Assembly: GCF_000203795.2 (NCBI RefSeq) | Contig: NW_006281103.1 | Location: 553,365-617,364 of the forward strand | Length of the DNA: 64,000 bases | Direction: 5' to 3' | Origin: Batrachochytrium dendrobatidis JAM81 | Lineage: Eukaryota; Chytridiomycota; Chytridiomycetes; Rhizophydiales | In this document: one piece after another, positions 25,333 through 36,981 of the stretch | Layout: every line of letters starts with the position of its first letter | Position numbering within the stretch: the first letter of the stretch is position 1 | The notes under the pieces: generated by a model | Database searches by the model: none | What the model was told of the DNA's origin: nothing | The model's input: the letters and a program-made list of their open reading frames with translations, nothing else | Translations under genes and position numbers: made by a program

Positions 25333-26717
25333 TTATTTGAATTTCCATGTCAGAGTCTTGTTTGCCCAAAATGGCACAACAGATCTTTCAACACCATCAT
25401 CATCCATAAACCCAATTTCTTGTGGAATCGACAAGCCAGAGTCGCATTTAACTAGAGTTGCTTGCTTGGTCGATGCATCTTTGTTGGGAATACCGTAAAA
25501 TGCACGTCCAAACTGACAAGCAAATCCTTCCAGTCTATCCAAAGCGCCAAACGAATCTAAAATAGTGGCTAGATAGGGCATCACAAACGGTGTAACAAAC
25601 ACTCCTGCAGCAGCAGTAGCAGTATTTTCTTTGGTGTGGCGAGGATGAGGTGCCGAATCTGTGCCAAGAAAAAACCGAGGATGACCTTGACTCACCACTT
25701 GACGAAGGGCATCACGATCGTGAGGAAACTTGGCAACGGGTTTGCAGAAATGATGGCATTGACCAGCCCAATCGTCTACCAAGAGCTGCAAATGATGAAC
25801 TGTAATGGTGCAACCCACTGTTGGACCAAGTGATTTGACCTGAATATCGAATTCAATCAAATTTTAAACCACTTGATGTATGCAATATCATAACGATCCG
25901 ATTTACCATATCTACTGCGGCTTTGGTGGTGGCATGTTCTAGTACAATTTTGAGACGAGGGAAATCAGCATGAAGTTGTGCAAGATGCTTTAAAAATCGC
26001 TCCTCGGCATTCAAAACACAAATGTCCTAATCACAAAAAAACAAGCCGGATGAACGGTGAGTAACGATTCAAAACCAGTTGATGCTTCAATATGAACATA
26101 CGTTTGACGGATCGCTTGGAACTTCTCCATGCAGATTTAAAACCATTCCAGCTTCTTCCATTGCTCGGAATACCTCATAGTACACCGTGTAACTTTCGAT
26201 GCCAGAGTCGCTGTTGGTGGTCACTCCACGAGGATAACTTTTGACTCCTACAGTTGTATTGGGTTTAACACTCGACTCAAAACTGTCGCTATATTCCAAC
26301 CAGAAAAATGGGTACCATCATACCTTTTATTCCAGCCTTGGCAGCCTTGTGAATCTCTGTTGGAGTGAGATCGGGATTCAGATAAAGTGTCATAAAGAAC
26401 TCAGTGTTGGGCGAAAGCTGCTGAAGCTGTTCTTTGTAACAAAGTGCTTCCTCAGTAGTCTTGATTGGCGGCTTCAAATTAGGCTAATAATAAAATACAT
26501 TAAATATGACGATTGCTATCATGCAATGGATATCGATGGATTAAAGCAATGCAACATCGCACATGTCGAGTGAAACTGCAGTTTCCATAAAATACCTCAC
26601 CATGACATAGGCGAGTTTGCAGCCCCCACTTTCAATCAGCGGAGTAACAGTACGCATCAGAGCATCCTGACGTAAATGGACATGAAAGTCGTCGAGCAAT
26701 GGGAGTGTGATTGACAT
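25333..26717 (-). CDS. URA4: Dihydroorotase (fungal Ura4 / bacterial PyrC type)
   Basis: Third step of de novo pyrimidine synthesis, closing carbamoyl-aspartate to dihydroorotate. Minus strand, five or six exons; the first true ATG is 26717 (MSITLPLLDDFHVHLRQDAL). Metal ligands are all visible: the HxH of FHVHLRQ, Lys in GVKSYPRG, His in LNLHGEV, His in LEHATTK and the catalytic Asp in FFLGTDSAPHPRHTKE. The C-terminus runs to 25333. Monofunctional class, not the CAD-fused form. It is convergent with the ZZZ3-like gene, 81 bp apart. Salvage (UPRT) and de novo pyrimidine genes lie within 6 kb but are not arranged as a cluster. Confidence 0.95.
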
Positions 26718-26851
26718 GAAGTTTGCCAAGATTGAAAATTAATTCAATGTAAAATGTGTACGCATTCAGTGGTGACAAAGAGCATGAGAACAGAAAGAAA
26801 TTGTCATGTTTTGCAAATATTGACGGATTGCTGATTCGAATAGCAGAACAT

Positions 26852-27271
26852 TTACGCTTATTTCAATATAGAATTTCATTCTTTTGACCTTATTCAGTCA
26901 GAAATTAGGAATAAATAATCGTTAAATATTCGTCGTGTTGGAAATGAGTTGCTTTTCAATCAACACAACATTCATCATAATACAAACTATGGTTTTCTCC
27001 ACATGTGGTATAACCATACATTGTACGATCAACAAGCTTAAAACCAGATATTGAATTCAAATCTCATCAAGTTTGTAAACTCCTGTATTCTAATCTCACA
27101 GATACGTTTACATTTCAGGAATGCAACCGTTGCTTTCATACTGATCACCAGGAAATTGTTCAATTAATGAGTTTACAAAATAATGTTGTCCAGTAAACTA
27201 TCATGTCATGAGATTGACTGTTTATGATTCCAAAATATGCTTAAACTATTTCATGAATATGCACAAATGTT
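26852..27271 (+). mobile_element. MITE-like element, copy C
   Basis: About 420 bp between dihydroorotase and the helicase. Left end TTACGCTTATTTCAATATAG. The core CATTGTACGATCAACAAGC ... CCAGATATTGAATTCAA (about 27010-27062) and block GAGTTTACAAAATAATGTTG match copies A and B. The right end near CATGAATATGCACAAATG is decayed. It ends about 50 bp past the helicase stop codon. Confidence 0.7.
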
Positions 27272-27322
27272 ATTGGGTAGCAGACAATATGGCAACGGCA
27301 TAAACTCGCGACAAACTATGCA

Positions 27323-30300
27323 TCAATTGCATATCATTTCTTGTGTTGCTTTTTGAGATCTTGCAGATGCTTCAGTGGTATGAAAATCCAATGGTTGGCT
27401 TGAAAGTGCATTGGAAAACATGAACCAATGTCCTATATGCTGGCTTGACGTGGCATCACAGCCAGCTAATACTCGAATACTTTCAAACCAAAAGATTAAC
27501 ACATTGACACGATAATGATTGAAAACCAGATCTATTCACGGCAAAAATGCTTACCCTATAATCGCATGACAACCTGGACAGGTTCCATGAGCATACGCGA
27601 GTCCATCTACTTGACACCAATACGCATTTAACGAATCACTCGCCATTACGGAAAATGGAATATCCATATCAGCATCGTCTCCCACTGCAAAAATTTGTGA
27701 TCCTTGTGCATGCCGAAGTGCATAACTGAGCTCTGTAGTGATGCTGTGGGCTTTGGAAGCATTAACAATATATGATCCACATCCAATACAAGATAAAGTA
27801 ACTAGAGGTGAAGACTGCGTAGTTTCAGTTTCTGGCGACGCAAGTGGAACATAGTTGCATGGATTATTCCAAGTTGTATCTGGTATGGCAATGTCGGATT
27901 GTATTTTGAGTTTTTCTGGACTTTGTTCTGCTGCTGCTGCAGGTGTTTGATTTGGCGTGGCTTGCAACGACACTTGGGATTCCTGTTTAACCTTGGATCC
28001 AAATGAATATTTAGACAGGTCAATTGCTTTTTTGATCCCGCCAAGCGTTGCTGTATCATTTTGAGAATGCAGCGCTTGGTTATTGTCTAACCATACTTCA
28101 GATGTATTTGTCTGCACAATAGATACCACGCACAATATTGGTTAGTAACGGTCAAAACATGAGTTGTTATGCGTGACAATATCCAATCAAGCATGATTAC
28201 CCAATTCAAAATGTTGATTTCAGTATTAGATGATTTTGGAATAATTGGATTTTCAATTGTACCCTTCAACGAATCCAATGTACCAGCTGTATTGAAATCT
28301 GTGTCTAGACCCAGATCAGTTTGTGGCTCATCTACCTTGCATATCTGCTCCTGTTCAACTTGATACTCCTCACGTTTCTTTTTTTCATCTGGAATGTGAG
28401 CCTCTAGCTGAAGTTTCAACTCGAACTCAGCCTTAATACGATAGTCGAAAAACGATTTCAAAACCGCCTCTGCTTCTTGAAGAGTTTTCCATTGCCTGAT
28501 TTTCGTGCGCATCCATTTAGATAGATTAGATGTACATCTGGATTGTGAAAATCTTTCATCAAGCAGAATAATGGCACCCCAGTCGTTTCGATGTCGGATG
28601 CATCTTCCTAATGCTTGATTAAGGGCACGATATGCCTGCATAGAATACCTGAGATTGCATCAATGTTTGCTTCGGTAAGTAAACCATTACAGTCATGCCA
28701 TACAAAAGATGTTCAAACATAACAATACCATTCACTGCCAGTCAAAAGACCTCGTGATGATGCACGCTGAGTATTATAGTCTCTTTTTTGAAGTACTTTA
28801 ATGTCTTTGATATTTGGAAAGGGCAGTCCAACGCAAATAACACCGCGAGCCCGATGATCTACAGATGATGTACGACGTAATGATCAACACCCGCGATTGT
28901 TTAAAACAATTGTAAATTACAATCAAAAACTAGACTTCTTACCAGAAAAATCAATCCCTTCGCTCATCTATTTAAATCAAGTTGAGCGTGTCAACACAAA
29001 GCTGTAATACCTTGCAACAAAAGTACCATACTTTACCTTTCCACGATATACACAAAACAAGATTGCACCTGATTCTGTAGAACTGATAGAATCGTATTTA
29101 GCCATTAAATTCTCAAGTTCTTTTTTGGCATTGGCTCTGGGTTCTGTAAAAATATATTTTGTTTTCCCAAGTCTTTGTTCGAGCCCAGTCTGCCTCCATC
29201 TATCCATCAACTTATCTAACCACCTATATAATAGGTTAAACATGATGTAGTAAATAATTGAATAATTACTGTAGCCCATTTCAAAGCTGTCCAAGTCTGC
29301 CCATAATGCACATACATATAACTAGGCAAAAACACCAGTAGTCCTTGAGGAATGAGATTTGCTAGTCGCGCAATTGAGAGACCCAATTGGTCTTGATAAT
29401 CAAATGTTTCAAACGATTTGTATACTCCAACTAGAGGCATATTGTTGGCCCCAGATGGCAGACTTCCAATACAAAGCTGGTCATCTTTAATGATGTGTGG
29501 TGCTTCAAGAGTGTGGGCAAATTTCACCCCTAATTCACGAGAAAATGAGCTAATCGGACTCATTGTACCACTATGTGCAACAAAAAGCGTGAGCTGAGCG
29601 TATAATAGCAAATGTGTAGATTAGATAGTAGACTAGTCTAAAATAATCAAATACCTTGTTAAAATAATCGATTTCGTCATTGATTCAATATGCTTAAAAA
29701 TGACAGCTGGGTTCATACACCAAAATGAAAAAGTATAAACCCATGGCAGCGAGTCTAAAATATTGGTCAAAGTGTTACCAAACTAGCCCTATCAACACAA
29801 GACACAATGCAATCAAGACATATATTTCCAGATTCAAATCGTTCAGCACTCAGCGACAATACCTTTAACTCGAGACTCATTTTCGGACTTGGTAAGCACC
29901 ATGCGATAATCTAAACCAAAACCATTGGTTAGTATTTAGAAATCAACACAGCATTTTCAACAAGTCAGTACAAAATAGAGGCTCACCATTGATAAAATCA
30001 GGATCAAATGAAAATAAAAACCTCAGTATCATCACAAGACCTAAACAACCAACAAATGAGTGATGAACATTATTTCATAATGTAAAAAATAAATTTGTTT
30101 ACCTCCTATTAGTTGTAGAGATCTCTGACTCGGATATTCACGTTTTAATAATTTGAATTTGTCAGACGAACCCATAGTTTCCTGAATAGTCGCATATGCT
30201 TGAGTAATCATCGGTATACTGATGATAACCAATCGTACTTTTTAATTAGTAAACCAAATAGACTTGCTACATTCGTATGATTGATCAAATCAGCTAAACA

Positions 30301-33050
30301 TACCTCCCAGGTAATATACCCATATCTCCAAGAAGCTGACTGATCTCAGGCCCTTGCCAACTTGAGTTTTTAATTACAATTCATTGAGTCAGCCAACTAG
30401 TTTCAAAACATCTTAAAACACGCAAAAATAGCTCTTACATTTTAAGCGATTTAGAAAATTCATGGATGGTAAAACTATCCTCAAATTTGCACCGCCAGTC
30501 CAAAAACATTTTGATCAAGTGAATGAGTGTATTGTATTCGTCCACATGATGACCTTGTTTAACAATGCCCTCAAGATCTCGACTTGTTTCTAATTCAATA
30601 TTTCACTGTGAGTTTTGAAAACCAAATGTAGCCCATCACAATGCATTGAATATACCAATCATTTCCTGCTCGGTAAAATCAGCACTGCCGGAATCCATGC
30701 ATGAGCTCTCGATATTATGTGCTAAACCAAATAGAAAATTAAATTTAAATCGACACTTGATTGTTTATATCGCAGTATTGGTGGTACCTTCATCAATAAT
30801 CAGTATGCTGTTTTCAAGCGAAATCCCAGACGAAGCACGCACATCTATACGTGTAAGCATTTATCCAAATAGTCACGTTTAAACTCGGTTGCTTTAAATA
30901 CAAAATGATGCATGTGCTACAAATAAAATACATACGAGGATCAATAATGTAGTTGTAAGGAGCAAAAATAACCTCGGCAGTTTCTGCAAGCGCTTTTGCA
31001 GCATAGTATGGACACCCTCTGGTTCTTTTTCCAACAGTAACCAAGTCCTACATGTTTAAACAACATGCATTCAGTATGTGATTATGGTAGTCTAAGTAGT
31101 AAACACTATGTTTTTTAACTTTCAATCGTATACCTCAATGTCCCAAATAGCATTTCTTTCTTCGCCTTGAATCTTGGCGTGGCCCTGCAGTTGCCGTGTA
31201 CGATTAAAGTATCCACAGCTATCTGTCTCGATAAGCGAGGTACATTCTTCGCCCTTATTCGTAGATCTCTTCAGCTGAGGATTTATGCAGTAATGTTCAC
31301 GACTGCCAAGAATGGATATTCGCGGTCGGTATGTCGATTTCTCGCGCAACTCACGCACAATCTGCTGGATCTGCTTTTGAGTTCGACTTGATCAAGGTTA
31401 AAAATCAGCCCTTGAACACTCATTTACCCAAAATCCAAATATGATAACATGACACACCTTGCAATGAAAATGGTGGGAATAGATTCGTTCAACGCTTTCG
31501 ATTTCTCACTTCCATCACCCACAACTCCTAAATCGATCTTGTCGATTGCATTGTTGACTTTTATAGCTATAGAGTGGTTTACATTTTGATGATCGCAAAC
31601 AGCCTCCATGAAATCATCGTTATCATTGGCAAATCTTTGTGAAGCTAAAGCACCAGCAGCTTTAGTTTCAATGGCTTGTGGCGTGTTGTTTGATTTTGTA
31701 TCTGCACCTATAAAAAATGAAGAGCTGGATATTGGTGGATTCGGTGTCTGTTGCTTTTCTTGTTCAAAAACAAAAGACTTGAAATGCTCAGTTCGAATAT
31801 TTGTAATGTTGGTCCGTTCGGCCTCTCTCCATGCTAAAACAGCAGTGAGAATTGTCAATGTTTTCCCCGTTCCAGTTGGACTCTCCAACAATGCGTTTTC
31901 AGACTCCTTCAATGCCTTGATAATCTATTTTCAAATTCAAGTTTTGTCAACTCTTACAGTCGTATTCACGCAAAGTGGAATGCTAGATAGGGATGGAATA
32001 ATAAACAGCCGGATTCATGGAATGATTGGTTAATTTACTAGACAGCATATTTTGAACTTTGGTCGAGTGACATTTCTCAATGATTGATATGGAAACAACC
32101 GCTGCGTTCCTGAAATAGGCAACTATTGTTTTCTTGAACGCGAGCGTAGTGTAAGATTAGAATACAGGATTTGTATTGACAGCAACAGTTGAATCTAATC
32201 ATTAAATTACAGTACATCAATCTGATGATTGTACAATGTATGGCTATGCCAAAAGAAAGAAAGGGAGGTTCAATAGTTTGATCGTATTATACAATGAATA
32301 GTGTGTTGTGAAGAATAACTTGTAGTCATTGTATAATTCAAAGTCCTGACTGCAAGACAAAAGTGCTCCATGTTACATGAATGCGAGTGTAACACAACTT
32401 GATGAATATCGACTGCTGATTTGACCAATACATTGCAAATTTAAAAACAATAGCTCATACCTTTCCCATCATGGCAATCTACGCATAGAAAAAAGGTGTT
32501 GCATTTCAGAACATTGTTAGCAAAAAACAAGTGCTTGACAATGCTCATTAAATGATCGTAGATTAAACTCACTTGAAATGGATATGCCTGTTATGTCGAT
32601 AATTATATCGCAGTTGTACGACATGATCATGTATCATAGTAAAGTGGTGAATTAATACAATCGTCAATTCCAAACCATTAGCCAAACCCTCGACTTGAGG
32701 TATAATAAATAAGATACCCATCAAGCCCCATTTACTTTGAAAGGAAATCGGACATCTACTCCATTGATGGTGTATTTTTCAGATGAAGCAATGGATTTCT
32801 GATATTCTTTATCGCTTATATCTGTAGGAATATGAAGTGGCTGTTTGAATTGAAAGTCCAATGAAGTTTGTTTCCGTCTGAGTGTGCCTGGTGCTGCAGT
32901 AAACAGTTTTTTCAAAGTAGTGGTATTTGTCAAGCCCAAAGAGGGTGAGTTGTGTACAGGAAAGGTGTGACTGGAACTAGAGTTTTTACCGACTATTGTC
33001 GATGGTAATCTTCGTTTCAAATTATCCGATCCTTTACTGTCCTCCACCAT
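27323..33050 (-). CDS. FANCJ/BRIP1-like iron-sulfur DEAH helicase with C-terminal Cys-rich domain
   Basis: Superfamily-2 5'-3' DNA helicase of the XPD/FANCJ class. Minus strand, many exons. The N-terminal extension (from 33050) precedes [13 protein letters not shown]; then two micro-exons, 32587-32573 (AYPFQ) and 32478-32461 (IAMMGK), and an exon from 31924 with [11 protein letters not shown] (Walker A). Fe-S cysteines lie in [21 protein letters not shown] and [11 protein letters not shown]. The DEAH box is split by an intron (30790/30724). Motif VI region: [19 protein letters not shown], diagnostic for FANCJ over Chl1, RTEL1 or XPD. After this comes a Gln/Pro-rich linker and a CxxC...CxxC module ([21 protein letters not shown]). 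The exon does not end at TAA 27551: a GGgtaagc donor at 27554 joins an exon 27479-27323 that continues in frame ([20 protein letters not shown]). Exon borders between 28650 and 30650 are approximate. Confidence 0.88.
31954..32392 (-). mobile_element. MITE-like element, copy F (inside a helicase intron)
   Basis: 439 bp with both ends well preserved: begins TTACAGTCGTATTCACGC and ends TTACATGAATGCGAGTGTAA, a clear inverted pair. It lies inside the 536-nt intron 32460-31925 of the FANCJ-like gene; the rest of that intron is about 97 nt, normal for this locus. The core is on the complementary strand (GATTGTACAATGTATGG at about 32230). A close deletion derivative lies at 35427. Confidence 0.82.
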
Positions 33051-33313
33051 GACTCCAATATCTTCAATGTGCAGTTAATAATCGAAGCGATAATAATTTC
33101 CAGTTTGATTTTGAAGCCCTCAGGTGTTACGGTGTTGAGCTATTGTTGTCGGCCAGTTGGATACGATTTCCATTCCACTCGCTTGACCGCATATTCGATT
33201 ATCGCAATTTTAAATTTGTTAGTTTGTGACTAAATTCTAATCTTTTGTTTCCTCGTTGCATTTTATTCGAGCTTATTCGACAGTCTGCACACCTCATTTT
33301 TACTCTACATAAA
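33051..33313. promoter_or_regulatory. Putative bidirectional promoter (FANCJ-like / SAXO)
   Basis: 263 bp between divergent start codons of the helicase and the axonemal gene. No individual factor site is claimed. Confidence 0.4.
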
Positions 33314-35285
33314 ATGAATAAAGCCAAAGTTTCTAGCAGCAAACAGACATCTGCTGTACTAAAAAAGCAATCTGTTTCCAGCAAGTCCTGTATCTGTTCT
33401 GTTTGCACTTGTGGTCATCACAAGCTTTGCAAACCGGTCACCACAAACGACTCTCCGTTCGATGCTCATACTGGTAACTAAGTTGATTATACTGATTGCT
33501 ATTGTCTTTTAGTGCGTGAAACAGCTACTGCAATCAGATCGCATCTAGTGATTGTTTTTAATTGACAAAACGATGCTGCCGTATAATAATTACATTTTCG
33601 TGATTTTATTCTCAGCCTACACATGATGAGTTTCAAAAAGTAGACGTAATCCAATAGTCTTTCTTTAGTCTTATCGTTTTATTGGAAAAGCTAACCATTG
33701 TACACGCATGTCGATATTGCACATTTAGAATACTGCGACAATTTTAAAAAATATCCTCTTGATGTCCGACGCGGTCTGCCGGCTCCACAAGAGCTTTCTG
33801 TTGGTGGAGAATTTCACAGCAGCACTGAAAAGTAGGGTTTGCATAAGTTGAGCATTGTATTTTAAACAGTATTTGAAACTGCATTCACTGACATGACGCA
33901 ATTACCACTGGTTAAATTCAATCGTTTATCAAAACTGTACTTTATCGATATTTCATTTTTACCCAAAAACACATTCATTTCGTCAGTCGTGAAAAATATG
34001 TATTGCACACAATTCCTCCACGATACAAGGTAAGAAACGCGTATTTCCAGTCAACATCCACACCTTGAAAATAATCCACTGTTGAGCACGATGCACTGTT
34101 GCCACATAAACCTTGTGCAAGATACATGAAACCCAAGTGTTCTTAACTAGCAATATATATTTTATTTAAACCAATCGTCCAGATTAAAAAAGAAACGTAT
34201 TCTCCAAACGAATCATCATTAGAATCCATGACTACTCAACGTCGAGATTATCAGGCATGGCCAGGCGTAGCTCCACCAAAACGTCGTGAGCTTCAGCCAT
34301 GGGTGAGCACATCTGGATCCTTTGATGGATCGACTACAACAAAGACCGACTATGTTGGATTTCCTCTTCCTCCTCATTATGTGCGTCGTCAACAGCCCTA
34401 TGTCAAATCGGATGTCAAGTTTGAGGGGTTGTCCACACAAACTAATGATTTTCAAAAATGGCCTGTTACTAATATTCCTACTCGTCGCAAGGCTGCACCT
34501 AGTCCAGTTGTTAGTCAAGAAGACCGGCAAGTTATTAATTGGCTGTATTAAAGTTGACTCGATACATGGTGCATACCATGAAATTGAAATCCATTCAACT
34601 TGATGCTAAACTTGAATATTTAATGATTGTATCTAGTGATTTTCAATCCACGACGGCATCATCATATATTGAGCATCAAATTAAACGTGAATTGGTAAGC
34701 TGCCTATTTTTGTTACTATAATCTATTCAATTGTATTATCAATGTATATGATTGATTTGAAATCAACACATTTGTAAATACCATGAATGAATTTTTCAAC
34801 AACTCATCTAGGTTCGAGCACCTCAAACTCGCACCACTGACAGTAATAATAAGTTTGAAACAATCTCAACAACTAAAGAAGCATTCCAAGTATGGAATCT
34901 TCCTCCTCGTTATCAGCGCCATAAAGCCGAGTATCATCCCAGTAGCGCAGGCTTTGATGGACAAACGACTTACAAGGATACGTTTTCACCCAAAACTGCA
35001 GAACGCTATATTCACCCAACACCTACATATGTTCCAAACAGTGCCAAGTTTGAAGGAACTAGCACAAACAAGTCAGACTATCTTCCAACAGGTCAGATTT
35101 TGCGTTGCAAAGACTTTCGTCCAAGGAACGTTTATGTTGCAAGTGCCGACGATCGTGATTTTGTGAGTACGACGCGTGGACATCATACACCCAAACCACT
35201 TCATCATTGTGCTGCAACAGATTGGGTCAAGGCGGGAGTTGTTAGTAATCAGGATGGACATGTTCGCATGGTAGCACAATCCTAA
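33314..35285 (+). CDS. SAXO/FAM154-like stabilizer of axonemal microtubules
   Basis: Six exons: 33314 to about 33475; about 33730-33830; about 33993-34030; 34184-34524; 34637-34694; 34812-35285. The N-terminus has the SAXO signature CICSVCTCGHHKLC, and the body carries repeated microtubule-binding modules: TTQRRDYQAWPG, STSGSFDGSTTTKTDYVGFP, KFEGLSTQTNDFQKW, GFDGQTTYKDTF and KFEGTSTNKSDYLP. This is the Mn-like repeat architecture of SAXO1/2 (STOP-related) proteins in flagella and basal bodies, which implies a flagellated zoospore stage. The intron after EDR (34525) appears to use a GC donor (CG|GCAAGT) to join RDFQSTTASSYIEHQIKREL in frame. The early exon ends are approximate. Confidence 0.87.
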
Positions 35286-35426
35286 TTTCAAGCTAATACA
35301 TGGCGAATTAGGGGTGAAATACTTTGAAGTTTAATAACTGCAATAATGGATTGAATAAAACTAATGTTTTATCTCAACTCGACTTGTATGAATTATTTGA
35401 TGGATAAATTCCAAGTTTTTAATATT

Positions 35427-35576
35427 TTCATGGAATGATTGGTTGATTTACTAGACAACATGTTTTGAAGTTTGGTCGAGTGACGTGTGTTGTGAAGAAT
35501 AACTTGTAGTCATTTTATAATCCAAAGTCGTGACTGCAAGACAAAAGTGTTTCATTTTACATGAATGCGAGTGTAA
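35427..35576 (-). mobile_element. MITE-like element, copy G (internal deletion derivative)
   Basis: A 150-bp remnant. Its left 58 bp (35427-35484) align with 32014-32071 of copy F and its right 92 bp (35485-35576) with 32301-32392, without gaps and with about 10 mismatches in total by eye. The 229 bp between those parts in F are missing. It ends in the family terminus TTACATGAATGCGAGTGTAA, 143 bp before the centrin ATG; the outer left end is not recognisable. Confidence 0.78.
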
Positions 35577-35719
35577 TTGTCAGTTTACAGTTTGGAGGAT
35601 TCAGCAAGTGTAAGCTATAATCACGTGGTAAATCTGTCCAACATTTGAATTTTGTCAGCTTGCAGTAGTTGAAAGTCCTACTTTCATATAGCCATCCAAC
35701 CACAGTTGAATCTAATCAA

Positions 35720-36742
35720 ATGAGTCTCCTTTACCCACAGCAGAAGCCAAAGCGGAGACAGGCACGACCAGAACTTACAGACGAGCAGAAGCAAGAGATA
35801 CAGGAAGCTTTTGAGCTGTTTGACACAGACAAGGATAATGCTCTAGATTATCATGAACTCAAGGTCGGACATTTCCATTTTGGATAATTATCAGTCATGA
35901 GCAATGATTTGTAATTATTGTGCTGGATCTATATGCAAAGACGGTTTATATACTGCATGCATGATTTGTACCATGTCCGTTTAGAACACTTTTGACGGGC
36001 CAATCAACACCTATTTTCTTTGATAATTAACTCATTTGAGATATTAGGTTGCGATGCGTGCACTTGGATTCGATGTTAAAAAGGCTGAAGTCCTTAAAGT
36101 CTTGCGGGACTATGATAAAGATAATCAAGGCTTGATTGACTTTGAAGGTTTTAACAAAGTCAGTAAGTTAAATTTGTTTAGTCGATTATATTTCCCTATC
36201 TACACCCATTCAATCTGTTGGGTAGTCAACATCTACAGTACAGATTCACTTGCATAATAGATTGATTGAAATGTGTAAATACTGCATGTTTATGGCAGTC
36301 AAGACACTGCAGTATTTCCGGCGCATTCCAATTATACTATTCTGCCAAAATGCATTAGGAATAGCTCAAGACTCTGACTATGTGTATATATAGTGACTGA
36401 GCGGATTCTTGATCGAGATCCTTTAGAAGAGATTCGTAAAGCGTTTCAATTATTTGACGATGATGGAACAGGCAAGATTTCACTTCGCAATCTCCGTCGT
36501 GTTGCAAAAGAGATTGGTGAGAGTTTGGATGATGAGGAGCTGCAAGCCATGATTGATGAGTTTGATTTGGACCAAGATGGCGAAAGTAGGTTATCTTTGA
36601 AAGTTTTGATAATTTATAGTCGACTAGTTGAATTTCGTGTATTTCAAAGCCGAGTCAATTCTAAGCCAGTATATTACCCACTATTAATTATCTAGTCAAC
36701 GAGCAAGAGTTTATTGGGATTATGACGGATGCGAATGAATAA
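35720..36742 (+). CDS. CETN3: Centrin, centrin-3/Cdc31 type
   Basis: Exons 35720-35863, 36048-36162, 36394-36585 and 36696-36742 give 165 residues with four EF-hands. The run [19 protein letters not shown], the segment [20 protein letters not shown] and the segment [17 protein letters not shown] are characteristic of centrin-3 rather than centrin-1/2. EF1 ([12 protein letters not shown]) and EF4 (DLDQDGEINEQE) are canonical. EF2 has Gly and EF3 has Asn at the last loop position, so those two are probably weak calcium sites, as is usual in this subfamily. It acts at basal bodies/centrioles or spindle-pole bodies and in mRNA export and repair complexes. It follows SAXO on the same strand. Confidence 0.95.
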
Positions 36743-36981
36743 AGTACTTGACCGAACCAGTTGAGGTTTGAACACAAGCATTTCAGAAGAAATGAATGAG
36801 ATTCAAGTGACAATCCGATATCAGCAAATATTGCTTTACAGGCTCAAGCGAAACTGTAATTTGGCCAAAAATAAATATTTAAAGCGTGTCCGAATTTTGA
36901 GATTTAAAGTTCAATCATTGCTGGATAGCAACCAACTCTTGAGCGTATTGACAATCCAAGGCTCAATAAAAACCATTTAAC

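Noticed and set aside
27551..27553. TAA as the end of the FANCJ-like gene
   Set aside because: It overlaps a good donor (GGgtaagc), and a downstream exon 27479-27323 continues in phase with a compositionally normal protein, so the stop is probably intronic.
28641..33050. Assignment of the Fe-S helicase as Chl1/DDX11 or RTEL1
   Set aside because: The AYPFQxAMM segment and the [19 protein letters not shown] motif fit FANCJ/BRIP1 better, although the PTGTGKT and WREA parts are shared with RTEL1.
32736..33050. PCNA-interacting (PIP) box in the helicase N-terminus (KQTSLDFQF)
   Set aside because: The first Gln and Leu fit, but the penultimate aromatic is Gln, so the motif is incomplete.
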